From JACDAE01 sp034438015 (lineage in GTDB: Bacteria > Chloroflexota > Ktedonobacteria > Ktedonobacterales > Ktedonobacteraceae): DNA of 50,353 nt. The notes beneath the pieces were generated by a model, which saw nothing but the letters and a program-made list of their open reading frames with translations, was not told where the DNA came from and ran no database searches. Location: the NCBI GenBank assembly GCA_034438015.1, contig DAOTTD010000182.1, positions 1 to 50,353 of the forward strand, written 5' to 3'. Within the stretch, counting starts at the first letter, position 1, and each line of letters starts with the position of its first letter. Below are positions 18,120 through 27,200 of the stretch, piece after piece. The translations under genes were made by a program, and so were the position numbers.

Positions 18120-18431
18120 GTGAAAATCAAGTCGCAAGCAGAAGAGGGAAACAGCACCCGTAAGTCTTTTCTTTCGTACCACATCAGCCAGAAAGGAAAC
18201 ATCTTGGATATGGAACAGCTATGCTTACACGAACCAGTTTCTATTCTGCACGAACTCGATTTAGGGCAACACACGCTCATCATGATGAGCGAAGGCGGCA
18301 TTGACCTGCTTGCCAATGACGCGCAGATGCCCTCTCTCGCAGATAGCGGGCTGGGTCTGGACAGTGATGAGATGCACCGACTGTTCATCTCTCTGCAAGA
18401 AGAGGTGAAGTACAGGATGTTGATGAATTAG
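18120..18431 (+). CDS. Hypothetical 103-residue protein
   Basis: The frame starts at GTG 18120 with GAGGAA about 9 bases before it. A TTG one codon upstream is also possible. The product is mixed in charge, with no membrane segment and no motif I recognise (MEQLCLHEPVSILHELDLGQ in the middle). It is divergent from the STAND-peptidase gene and followed by a hairpin at 18459-18485. The opposite-strand frame over it looks like a shadow. Confidence 0.5.
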   Translation: MKIKSQAEEGNSTRKSFLSYHISQKGNILDMEQLCLHEPVSILHELDLGQHTLIMMSEGGIDLLANDAQMPSLADSGLGLDSDEMHRLFISLQEEVKYRMLMN

Positions 18432-18458
18432 TAGTACGCTACTAAGGGGATGATGCCA

Positions 18459-18485
18459 GAACGCCCGGGCAAACCCCAGGCGTTC
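18459..18485 (+). terminator. Terminator-like hairpin after the 18120 gene
   Basis: GAACGCC (18459-18465) pairs with GGCGTTC (18479-18485), with an inner GGG/CCC stem and one mismatch. It follows the upstream stop by 27 bases. No T-run follows, so termination is not certain. Confidence 0.4.
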
Positions 18486-18598
18486 CCGTTGAGACCGTTT
18501 CGCGCATGTTGCGAACTGCCAGTCCTGACAAAGCTACCGCAGTTCAAAACATAGATTGACCGCCCCTTATAGTGTGTTGTTGTCACAATGGCAGCGAG

Positions 18599-18619
18599 AC
18601 GGCGTACCCTGCCGTTTTT
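18599..18619 (+). terminator. Intrinsic-terminator-like hairpin with T-run
   Basis: ACGGC (18599-18603) and GCCGT (18611-18615) flank a 7-base loop and run into TTTTT (18615-18619). It lies about 75 bases before the next gene, so it would separate the 18120 gene from the block starting at 18695. Confidence 0.45.
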
Positions 18620-18694
18620 GCTGCCAGGACGGGCTAAGGTCTATGTCTAGTATAAGACTATAGGCTTTCCCTGTCAATCGAAAGAGAGAGCCAC

Positions 18695-18961
18695 ATGCAA
18701 GGTATACCGCTCCATCAACTGCTCAGTGAGTACCTGCCCGTATTGGCAACTGAGACAGATACAGCACACCCACGTACCCCCATACCTATTTACTACTTTC
18801 ACACAGCAGAACAACCCTTTTGTAACAATACTCTTTGTGAGTGTCAACGCCAGCAGAGGGAAGTAAAGAAGCTGCTCGGCCTCATTAATGAGGGCATCAT
18901 GACGTTAAGAGAAGCGGCAGACCTTCTGATAGAAGGCAAGCAAAGCGAGGGGGAAATATAA
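18695..18961 (+). CDS. Hypothetical 88-residue protein
   Basis: Starts at ATG 18695 after GAAAGAGAGA. It contains two cysteines in NNTLCECQRQQREVKKLL followed by a helical segment (LLGLINEGIMTLREAADLLI) that resembles a short SHOCT-like or coiled segment. No function recognised. Its stop overlaps the next gene as TAATG, so the two are probably co-translated. First gene of the recombinase-proximal block. Confidence 0.6.
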   Translation: MQGIPLHQLLSEYLPVLATETDTAHPRTPIPIYYFHTAEQPFCNNTLCECQRQQREVKKLLGLINEGIMTLREAADLLIEGKQSEGEI

Positions 18962-19755
18962 TGGAAACCCGCTATAGACGCGCAAGCGCAACCCCTGAAG
19001 AACTCGAAGAAAGACGAAGAGAAGCAAACGGACAAGGGTATACGCCGACCTCCTCCGCAGCGAGGCGACAAACTACTAGGGATGATAGGCAAGTAGGGGT
19101 TATTGGCAGCAGTTCTCTACGCCATAGACCTATCAACGTAGAGTTTGTTATCCCCATGACAGACGGGACAGAAATGCACGTCACCGAGCGTGAATTATCA
19201 AGTATGCCACAAGCATACAAAGACGCGGCTATACTGGTAACACCCCCGCCACCAAAGCGGCAAGCGTTACCCGCGCCCCAACCCCAAGAACCGCACACCG
19301 ACGACCTCCCAAGACCACACCACCGTTTCCCCCGTTTCCACTTTCTAGTATGGGTAGGGATAACAATGATACTCATGCTCATAGGCTGGGTAGCACTTTC
19401 GTATGTTACTACCTTGTGGACAAACTTCACCAACCAATTAACATACGGCTACCCACGAACCTACCAGACCGACTCCAGCGTCGGGCATGGAACCGCCGCC
19501 AACCCCATGAGTCACTTCATCGCTGAGAACTTTGACAAACATCTCATCGTCATCGAACTCCCCGGAGACGATCCGACTCACGCCCGTATCTACATTGGCC
19601 CAAGGCTCATCGGAGACGGGCAGGAGTTGACCCCCGTCACGCTGTCGTTTGAAGATGTCAACGGCGACGGGAAACCTGATTTAGTGCTTCATGTGGGAGA
19701 CAGCAAATTCATTTTCCTTAACACCGGCACCAGTTTTAAGCCAGCACCCAACTAA
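18961..19755 (+). CDS. Single-pass membrane protein with FG-GAP/VCBS-like C-terminus
   Basis: The 264-residue protein has a charged, proline-rich cytoplasmic N-terminal half. One membrane segment follows at about residues 128-150 (FLVWVGITMILMLIGWVALSY). The extracytoplasmic part ends in VTLSFEDVNGDGKPDLVLHV, a calcium-binding FG-GAP/VCBS-like DxNxDGxxD motif. TAATG overlap with the preceding small gene and an AGGAGG site before the following gene indicate one operon. A surface or adhesion role is possible; the actual function is unknown. Confidence 0.65.
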   Translation: METRYRRASATPEELEERRREANGQGYTPTSSAARRQTTRDDRQVGVIGSSSLRHRPINVEFVIPMTDGTEMHVTERELSSMPQAYKDAAILVTPPPPKRQALPAPQPQEPHTDDLPRPHHRFPRFHFLVWVGITMILMLIGWVALSYVTTLWTNFTNQLTYGYPRTYQTDSSVGHGTAANPMSHFIAENFDKHLIVIELPGDDPTHARIYIGPRLIGDGQELTPVTLSFEDVNGDGKPDLVLHVGDSKFIFLNTGTSFKPAPN

Positions 19756-19773
19756 TAGACAGGAGGTCATTCC

Positions 19774-21255
19774 ATGGCAGAACACAGCCACGAACTGGAA
19801 CAGCAGGTAGAAACCATCATCCGTGCCAGTTTCGCGCAACAGCAGCTAGAGGAGCCAGATACCACCACGTCCGACGACACAAGAGAGCGTCCGGTCATCG
19901 ATGTTGATCTGTACCGTTTAGAAGGGGGAGCGGTGTTACTGGTGCCAAACACCGGCAACAACCCCCTCGATACCAACGCCATTGAAAGCGTCGCGCCGTC
20001 ACCGTCAGAACACGAGGTGCCGATAACCGGAACGCCGACCGTACCGCTTGTCGATGAGGGGCAGCAGGAAGAGGACCTCCCTCAGGACGCGCTACAAGGG
20101 CCAGCATCACCAGGAACACAGCGACGGGGTAGAACCTCGTTTGTACTTGTTCCTCTGGTGCTTCTCTGTCTACTTACCGCAGGAACAGGAAGCTACCTCT
20201 ACCTCTTGCCACTCGCAGCAAGTGCAACTGTCATGATCACCCCGAAGGCGAGGATGCTGCAGACCGGTGCCACGTTGCTGATTGCAACACATCCCAACGC
20301 TTCTCAGGTGCAGGGGAGACGTGTCGCCACCATCAGCCTGACGAAAAGCAAGACGGTCTCCGCCACCGGACATGGCCACAACGACGCGACGAGAGCAACC
20401 GGGGTCATCACCTTTTACAATGCCGACTCGCAGAATTACACCATCCCCGTGGGGACAAGCTTTCCGGTGCAAGGGGTAACGGTGGTCACTGATGCAAGCG
20501 TCACCGTACAAGCAGTCGTCCCACCCATGTTAGGGACTGCTTTTGCTCCCGCCCATGTCATCCAAACGGGAAGTGCAGGCAACATCGCCGCCCACGCGGT
20601 CTTTACCCGGTGTTGTGGGAGTGCGTTTCTCACCGCCACCAATACCAGCGCGTTTACCGGTGGACAGGACGCGAAAGACTACAGCTTTATCCAATCCAGT
20701 GATATTCACAACACTGCAAGCGACCTGGTAGCAGGTCTGACACCCTGGACAACCGAAGCACTGGCCAACGAGACACGAACAGGGGAGCAGCTTGTTCCTC
20801 CCCTGTGTACACCGCGCACACAGGCAAGCGCAGTGCCGGGGACCGAAGCCGCAAGCGTGACCGTTTCCGTGACCCAGACCTGTAGCAGTGTGGCGTATCT
20901 CACGGACTCACTCAACCAGGTAGCAACAAGCGTCCTTGCTCATCATGCGAACCTGATCAGCTACCAGCAAGCAGGCACAGTACAAGTAACGGTCAACGGT
21001 TCCACCTACCAATCCAAATCCGTCGCACTACAGGTCACGCTCCAGGGGATATGGGTGTATCATTTCAACCAGGCACAGCTCGCGCAGCTGACGCGAAGCA
21101 TTGCAGGAAAAAGTCAGCAGGAGGCACGGGCAACTCTTGAAAGGGTAGGCGGGATAGCAAAGGTGAGCATTCACCTCCAACGGCTTGACTTTAGAGACCT
21201 GCTTCCTACTAATCCGCAGCGTATCAGTATCCAGTTTTTCTCCCTCGTCTCGTAG
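19774..21255 (+). CDS. Membrane-anchored baseplate-J-like protein
   Basis: The 493-residue protein has an acidic cytoplasmic region and a membrane segment at about 124-147 (VLVPLVLLCLLTAGTGSYLY). The external domain carries the baseplate-J-like pattern ATGVITFYN, TIPVGTSF and GVTVVTDASVTVQA. Chloroflexi often encode such single-pass proteins annotated as baseplate J/gp47 without other phage tail genes. A strong AGGAGG site precedes ATG 19774. No other tail genes are nearby, so a contractile injection role is not supported. A cell-surface or element-transfer role is possible. Confidence 0.65.
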   Translation: MAEHSHELEQQVETIIRASFAQQQLEEPDTTTSDDTRERPVIDVDLYRLEGGAVLLVPNTGNNPLDTNAIESVAPSPSEHEVPITGTPTVPLVDEGQQEEDLPQDALQGPASPGTQRRGRTSFVLVPLVLLCLLTAGTGSYLYLLPLAASATVMITPKARMLQTGATLLIATHPNASQVQGRRVATISLTKSKTVSATGHGHNDATRATGVITFYNADSQNYTIPVGTSFPVQGVTVVTDASVTVQAVVPPMLGTAFAPAHVIQTGSAGNIAAHAVFTRCCGSAFLTATNTSAFTGGQDAKDYSFIQSSDIHNTASDLVAGLTPWTTEALANETRTGEQLVPPLCTPRTQASAVPGTEAASVTVSVTQTCSSVAYLTDSLNQVATSVLAHHANLISYQQAGTVQVTVNGSTYQSKSVALQVTLQGIWVYHFNQAQLAQLTRSIAGKSQQEARATLERVGGIAKVSIHLQRLDFRDLLPTNPQRISIQFFSLVS

Positions 21256-21290
21256 CATAAACAAAAGGCCGTCAGCTTGCTCAAGGCAAT

Positions 21291-21312
21291 CGGTTGCTAG
21301 TCGGTTACTAGT
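21291..21312. repeat. Two tandem 11-bp repeats (CGGTTGCTAGT, CGGTTACTAGT)
   Basis: Two 11-base units differing at one position lie head to tail in the gap between the baseplate-J-like gene and the recombinase, followed by a partial third copy (CGTT). They could be binding sites for the recombinase or its regulator. Confidence 0.55.
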
Positions 21313-21551
21313 CGTTCTCTTGAGGCGCTTGTTTTGCCTCTCATGCCGCTTGATATGGAGCAGGTTCTTGTGTACAATCCTTGCTGGATTCCGGAGGGCA
21401 GGGTAAACGGGAGTAGCTTTGTACGTCGGGCAGGCCAATTATCCATGGCCTTCAGGTAAGCAGATCGCGCTGGTAGAGTGGGTGAAATCGCTCTGCGGTG
21501 ATGATACATGCTCCGTTCGTTCTGAAGCGAAGAAATAGAAAGCGGTGTTTG

Positions 21552-23432
21552 ATGGACACTGAGAAGCTCAATCATACCAACAAAAGCATTGCACGTATCG
21601 AGCAGAAGGTAGGTAGAGAAATCTACTCTCGGAAACGCGCCGTTATCTACTGCCGCGTCAGCACCGACAAGCAGGAGATAGATGGCGAGAGCCTGGAATA
21701 TCAAGAGGAAAAGTGTAGGCAATACGCAGAGCTGCATAATATCGACATCGTGATCGTCCTTCACGAAGCCAAGAGCGGCTACATCCATTACACCTTACGC
21801 GACAAGCTGACGTTTGCCCGCCAGCTCATCCGTGACCATATGGCCGATATGATAATTGTCTTTGACCTGCGCCGCTTTTCCCGCAATTTTGTCCACTCGG
21901 CCATGATCTTTGAGGAAATTGAGTCTAACGGCGGCGAGATCGTCTCTGTATCTGAGAACATCGATAATAGCCTGACTGGCAAGCTGGTACGCTCCATCCT
22001 GGCCTGGAGCGCCGAGAGCGAGCGGGAAAAGATCGTCGAATACGCGAACCGGCACTGGCAGACCAGGCTGGCGCAAGACCTGCCGATGGCTACAGGTCGC
22101 GCCCCCTACGGCTGGGAATGGGTGGACAAGGATAAAACCGCCTACCGCGTGAACCATGAGGAAGCGCTGACGCGCCTGTCCATCTTCACCATGTTTGTTG
22201 AGCAGGATATGAGCGTACGGGCCATCGCCCATAAGCTGACCGAAGACGGTATACTGCCGCCTGCGAAGAGCCGAGGCACCAAAGCCAAAAGCACGGCCTG
22301 GCAGCCCTCGACCGTCCACAAATTCCTGATTGAACCTGAGAATATCGGCACCCTGGTAATCTTAAAAACCAGAGTCGTCATGTCGCCCCAGGGAAAGCCC
22401 GGCAGGAAGCCGAACGACAACATCAAGCAGATACCCGGCGGCATACCGGCAATTGTGCCGAACGAACTGTATGAACTCGCCCAATACAAACTCAAGCACA
22501 ACCAAGTAGATAAGAGCCGGTTACACTTAAAGCCTGAAGACTTCCTCTTAAAGAGCCATATCTTCTGCAAGACCTGCGGCTACCGCATGGGCGGCAGATA
22601 CCGGGTATATGACGGTGTAGCGGTCGGCTACTACCAGTGCTGCAAAGATAACAATAAATACGATGCCTGCCCTGACCTGACGGGCATTAAGGCGGATAAA
22701 GTCAATGAGCTGGTGTGGGAAGATTGCTGCCGAGTGTTCGAGGCCATTGAGCAGATTCGAGATACCATCCGCGCACGGATTGAGCAGGACGTAAAAGCGT
22801 TTCTGGAACATACCACCGGCAATCAGCAACTCGCGAAGCTCCAGGAGGAAATTGCTCAGGCAGAGATTGAGCAGGCCAAGCATACGCCTGGTAGCTACTA
22901 TTACAACCTGGTCACTGCTGACATCCAACAGAAACAGGCAGAACTGCGGAAGTACGAGGAGCAGGTTAAGCACGCCAGTACCAATGAGCAGTTGCTTGAC
23001 CTCTATCAGCGGCGAGTGCTCAATTTCTTAGATTTTTTGAGCGCGATGAAGGGCAGGTACCACGAGGCCAGCTTCAAAGAGAAACGCAATGCCTTAGTGG
23101 TGCTTGGTGTTCGGGTGACGGTCAGTGCGCCGCCCCAGGTAGAGCCGATAACACGGCAAGTGGAAACGGATAAGGAGTGGCTATCATTAGTGGAAGCCGG
23201 TGCGCTCAGCGGTATCGACCCCAAAGTCCTCAGCTACCGGGCGAGTAAAGGTGAGTTTGCGACAACCAAGCGTGATGAGTCGCGTCGCTGTACATACGTC
23301 CACCGTGACGAATTAAACCGCTTCTTAGGCAGCGTAGTGCTCAAGCCCCAGCGGTTGCGTGATGACGCTGAAGCGCGGGTAGAAGTTAACTATTCGCCAA
23401 TCTTCACAGGTGTCCAATCGTGCTTGATATAA
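21552..23432 (+). CDS. Large serine recombinase with zinc ribbon and C-terminal HTH
   Basis: The resolvase domain has the catalytic serine in VIYCRVSTDKQ (about Ser37 from this start), plus FDLRRFSRN and the helix WSAESEREKI. A recombinase domain follows (APYGWEW, then AIAHKLTEDGILPP), then a zinc ribbon (FCKTCGYRM ... CC ... C) and a coiled-coil. The C-terminal region SLVEAGALSGIDPKVLSY ... YVHRDELNRFLG resembles a DNA-binding excisionase-type HTH, uncommon at this end of large serine recombinases. I chose ATG 21552; an in-frame GTG/ATG at 21498-21501 is possible. The stop and last codons lie in sequence that belongs to the interrupted dehydratase gene, placing the attachment junction at the 3' end. 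Confidence 0.85.
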   Translation: MDTEKLNHTNKSIARIEQKVGREIYSRKRAVIYCRVSTDKQEIDGESLEYQEEKCRQYAELHNIDIVIVLHEAKSGYIHYTLRDKLTFARQLIRDHMADMIIVFDLRRFSRNFVHSAMIFEEIESNGGEIVSVSENIDNSLTGKLVRSILAWSAESEREKIVEYANRHWQTRLAQDLPMATGRAPYGWEWVDKDKTAYRVNHEEALTRLSIFTMFVEQDMSVRAIAHKLTEDGILPPAKSRGTKAKSTAWQPSTVHKFLIEPENIGTLVILKTRVVMSPQGKPGRKPNDNIKQIPGGIPAIVPNELYELAQYKLKHNQVDKSRLHLKPEDFLLKSHIFCKTCGYRMGGRYRVYDGVAVGYYQCCKDNNKYDACPDLTGIKADKVNELVWEDCCRVFEAIEQIRDTIRARIEQDVKAFLEHTTGNQQLAKLQEEIAQAEIEQAKHTPGSYYYNLVTADIQQKQAELRKYEEQVKHASTNEQLLDLYQRRVLNFLDFLSAMKGRYHEASFKEKRNALVVLGVRVTVSAPPQVEPITRQVETDKEWLSLVEAGALSGIDPKVLSYRASKGEFATTKRDESRRCTYVHRDELNRFLGSVVLKPQRLRDDAEARVEVNYSPIFTGVQSCLI

Positions 23433-23548
23433 ACGCCGGTGCCGAGGAGTTCATTGATAGCGGGATAGCTATACAGGGGCGTGCGCGCCAGGTAGGGACG
23501 GATACGACGCCGGGCTTCGAGGACATCGTGAAAATTCGGAATCTGCAT
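23390..23548 (-). pseudogene. Threonine-dehydratase-like gene, N-terminal fragment cut by the element
   Basis: From ATG 23548 the minus strand encodes PNFHDVLEARRRI, RPYLARTPLYSYP and ELLGTGVYIKH, the N-terminus of a PLP-dependent threonine/serine ammonia-lyase. After His43 (about 23420) the family sequence, which should continue with the lysine-bearing substrate loop, is replaced by nine unrelated residues and a TAG at 23390-23392. AAAAGG lies about 10 bases upstream of the ATG, and the gene starts 15 bases after the 23564 gene, so it was the second gene of an operon. The catalytic part is absent from this window. The fragment cannot be functional. Confidence 0.75.
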
Positions 23549-23563
23549 CGTCTGGATACCTTT

Positions 23564-24016
23564 TCAGATACCTGTTACGTTAGCGCGTCTCGCCAGGCGC
23601 GTTAAGCCCGACGCGAGGCGCAACGCGATATTGACCGAGCCTAGCGATTGCATCCACAGGGGTAGTTTGCTCGGTTCAGCGTCGTCTATCTTCTGCTGGA
23701 TCTGCTTCCTGGCACGCAACAGGCTTCCCTCTATGCTGGAGATCTGCGGGTAGTACTGGTTGATGTCGATCTTTTGCTTCTCTGCATGGGTATAGAGTTG
23801 TTGCAGGGCGGTTTCGCAGGTGTTCGCATATTTTACGAGGTCTTCCACCGACTCATCCGCGATATTGGCCTGAAAAGATCTGGCCTGCCCCGTGAGCCGG
23901 ATTACCGACCGTGAAAATGGATCAATCATATCTACCTTCATTTCTCTCGCCAGAGTACTTCTCTCCCAATCAGTCTCTGCGAAAGGATATTTAGAGCATA
24001 GCATTTCCTGAAGCAC
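23564..24016 (-). CDS. Hypothetical 150-residue helical protein
   Basis: The protein is largely alpha-helical with heptad-like stretches (ESVEDLVKYANTCETALQQL, SSIEGSLLRARKQIQQK), a weakly hydrophobic tail and no enzyme motif. The frame starts at GTG 24016; ATG 24004 is an alternative. It lies 15 bases upstream of the broken dehydratase gene in the same orientation, so it belongs to the interrupted chromosomal operon rather than to the element. Function unknown. Confidence 0.5.
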   Translation of the reverse strand: MLQEMLCSKYPFAETDWERSTLAREMKVDMIDPFSRSVIRLTGQARSFQANIADESVEDLVKYANTCETALQQLYTHAEKQKIDINQYYPQISSIEGSLLRARKQIQQKIDDAEPSKLPLWMQSLGSVNIALRLASGLTRLARRANVTGI

Positions 24017-24120
24017 TTTCGCTCTGTCTTAGATTATAACATAAGCGCGCTGAAATTGGCATCATTGTGGCCACCCCTGTCATATTTTTATGCATGTACC
24101 GTACCCATTCTCTACTTTCA

Positions 24121-24149
24121 TTGACAATCTATCTGTGTATTTGTATACT
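24121..24149 (+). promoter_or_regulatory. Near-consensus sigma-70 promoter of the NACHT gene
   Basis: TTGACA at 24121-24126 and TATACT at 24144-24149 are separated by 17 bases, giving a predicted transcription start near 24156, about 68 bases before the NACHT start codon. Confidence 0.7.
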
Positions 24150-24223
24150 CAACTCTGGACTGCGAACCTGGATCAGGACATGTTATGTATATTATGAACA
24201 GTATGTGAGAAGGTGGTCAAGCG

Positions 24224-27200
24224 ATGTCGGTGGATCCAATCTCTCTGGCTATTGTACTCCTTGTGAAAAGCGCCTCCTCGTGGTTGCCTGCCATTGGCGA
24301 GACGCTGCTGCACTCCGACATCGAGGCGGGACAGGACTGGCTCTTTGGCTGGTTCATTCGCTGGCAGAAGAAGCGTAAGCAGGTACAGCGTCTCCAGCAG
24401 GCGCTGGGAAAGGCTGCGGTGCGGGGTATAAGCAGCTTTCGGGCGCAACCCGAACGTGATCAATACCGGAACATTCTCGCCGTTCTAGCACAGCCGGGTT
24501 TTCATAACGAGGAGCTGCGGCGCGAAGCCCTGCGCCTCTTTACGCTCTCCGACGCTCCCGACCTGCAGGCGCTCTCGGATATCTACAATCGCGCGCGCCG
24601 CGTACAGACGCTTGCGCTGCCCCAGCCATCCGCGCCAGTGGACGCGACGCCCTACTTAGCGGCCTTCTTTTCGGCACTACTCAATGAATTGTACAACGAC
24701 GAGGTCTTCGGCGAGCAGGTACGCCAGGTGCTGGATGCCCGAGCCGCGAAGACGACGCAGGAGCGCCTGCCGCAGATCGCCGAAGGTATCCAGGAACTGA
24801 CGGCTGGTGTGAAGCAGATTCTGCGGGCCGTTGCGCCCGACTATACAACCCAACAGTTCGAGCAGGATGTCACGGCGTATCTCTCTTATGTCGAGCGAAC
24901 CTATGATTCGCTGAAGCTACCCCGCGTCATTCCCGAAGATCTGGGCGACCAGGACGCTGAACTGGATGCGATCTTTGTGCCGCAACATATCACGCTGATC
25001 GATACAACACAGAGCAAGAAGCAGGAATTCGCTTCGATCACCAGCCTGCTACAGAGCTCGCCCTACGTCGTCCTGCTCGGCGGACCAGGAACGGGCAAAT
25101 CGACGGTGACGCGCTACCTGGCATGGAGCCATGCAACGGCGCGTCTCCTGCATCGCGCGCCTGCCAACCTGTCGCTGCTGTCCGGCAAACCGGTGCCACT
25201 GCGCATCGAGCTGCACGATTTCTCCGATATCAGCACACAGCAGCCCGATATCAGCTTGTTCTCCTACATGACCGAGATCGTGCTGGAACGGATGAATATT
25301 CACGTCGCTCCCCAGGTATTCGATGTCCTGCTCAAACAGAACGCGCTGCTCTTCCTGTTCGATGGACTCGACGAGGTTGTGGACCAGGATGAGCGCCGCC
25401 GCTTGATCGACGCGATTGAGGAGATTGCCCAGCACTACCGGGGCAACAGCATCCTGGTCACGTCACGCCCGGTCGGCTACGAGCTATTCGGCTTCTCGAC
25501 GCGCTGGTTCACGCATGGGACATTGCAGGAGTTCGACGATGAGCAGATACACCTGTTTCTCAAGCGCTGGTACACCAATATACTGCGCCTCTCACCACTT
25601 CCCTACGACGACCAGAAGGAGCTTGAGTCTCTTTACCAGACGCTCAAGGGCAACCCGCGCCTGCACACACTGGCCAGAAACCCGCTGCTGCTGACGATCA
25701 TCACGACCCTGCACCGCACCGAGCGGCTCCCGGACAGGCGCGTGCATGTCTATGACCGCTGCGCCGACCTGTTGCTAGACACATGGTCGCGCCGGCGCGG
25801 GACGAACGGACGCTGGCAGGGGATGCAGATGACGCGCGACGTACAGCGCGCCTGCATCGCACATCTGGGCTTCATTCTCTACGAACGCTTGCAAGACGCG
25901 AACAATGCAGGCGGAGAAGGAGGCGTGTTCTGCAGCGATTGCCTGACGTTGCCACAGATGCAGGCGGAGGTCGAGAGGTTTCTCAAGAGTCGCCAGCTCT
26001 TTTCAGCAGAGGAACGGCAGATCGAGGCCGAACGGTTCCTCGATCTGATGCGTACCGAGACCGGGCTGATCGTGAAGCGCGGGAAGGACGAGAGCGGAGA
26101 AGATCTTTACGGCTTTATCCATGAGACCTTCCAGGAGTACTTCGCGGCGCTCGACGTCTACTTTCGACAGGCTGACCCGCCTCCTCCCGACCGGCCCGGC
26201 GAGGATGCGAACGCCATTCTCAATGCCTTTTTAACGCAACACCTGCACGATCCCCACTGGCAGGAGGTGATTCTGCTGCTCTTCGGCAAGCTTGGTCCCG
26301 GAAGAGCCACAACGCAGCTGCAACTTATTCTCGATCCCGTCGATAGCAAGGTCTGTTGCCGCAGCACATATACCGATATCATCCAGCAGGACCTCTTCTT
26401 TGCCTGCTCCTGTCTCAAAGAGGAGATTACGCTTCAGAACAGGCTGGTTGTTGAGATCATTACGCGCCTGAGCGAAGTCATATCCACCTCGCCCTTTCCT
26501 TCCCAGCGCAATCATGCTATCTGTGCGCTCGCCTCGCTGCTTAGTACGCAACAGTACAGTCAGCCGGGTCGCATGGCACTGCTGAACCTGCTCACACGGA
26601 GTACTCTCGCTGAGAGCACAAGGATACAGATCGCGCAGGCGCTCTACAGCAGCAATCCAGCCGACACAGACCTGCGGATGCAGGCACAGCAGGCGCTGGC
26701 CATCCTGGCTCAAAGCGCAGAGCGCGCGCCCGGCAGCGCTCTTCAAGCGGCCCAGGCCCTCTACGAATGCTATCCGGTCGGATCGGCGGGGCAGCTCAAT
26801 GCTGTGCAGATGATGCTTGAGACAGCCACAAAACAGCAGCTCTCGTTCGAACAGACGATACAGGTTATACGCACGTTCTTGCGTCGTTCCTCCACTACGC
26901 CGGAGGCCGCGCAACTCGTCAGCAAGAGGCTGCTCGATTGGCTTCAGTCGTCAGAGACGACCTTTGAGCAGGTGCGGCTGGCCGTCGACGCGCTCTCGTA
27001 CTCGGCGACGACGGGTGCTCTCAGCGCGTGGGAGAGCGCCGCCGATAAGCTCCTGGCGCTCATGAACACCCCTGACGCGACCTTCGCACAAATCCTGGAG
27101 GGGACCTACACACTGTACCAGGTGCCAGTGCAATCACAACGGCGTCTGCAGGTGGCCCGGCTCTTACTGGAAGCGGTCAGCAGGCCAGGAGCCAGCATCG

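Larger units (their letters stand above)
1..23420. mobile_element. Putative serine-recombinase integrative element (right end only; left end outside window)
   Basis: The large serine recombinase at 21552-23432 ends within the remains of a minus-strand threonine-dehydratase-like gene. Homology of that gene breaks at about 23415-23422, which I take as the right attachment junction. Large serine recombinase genes typically sit at one end of their element. The missing C-terminal half of the dehydratase is not found anywhere left of the junction in this window, so the left end is probably before position 1. The type III operon, the STAND-peptidase gene and the baseplate-J-like cluster would then all be cargo. 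The left extent is inference: nested or older insertions, such as the esterase fragment at 13.2 kb, could divide the region. Confidence 0.4.

Noticed and set aside
19774..21255. A contractile injection system or prophage tail
   Set aside because: Only one baseplate-J-like domain is present, on a single-pass membrane protein, with no sheath, tube, spike or other tail genes nearby.
1..23420. Possible CRISPR array near the cas genes
   Set aside because: I looked for regularly spaced 25-40 base repeats around the operon and in the gaps at 12839-13158, 13445-13691 and 17895-18694 and found none.
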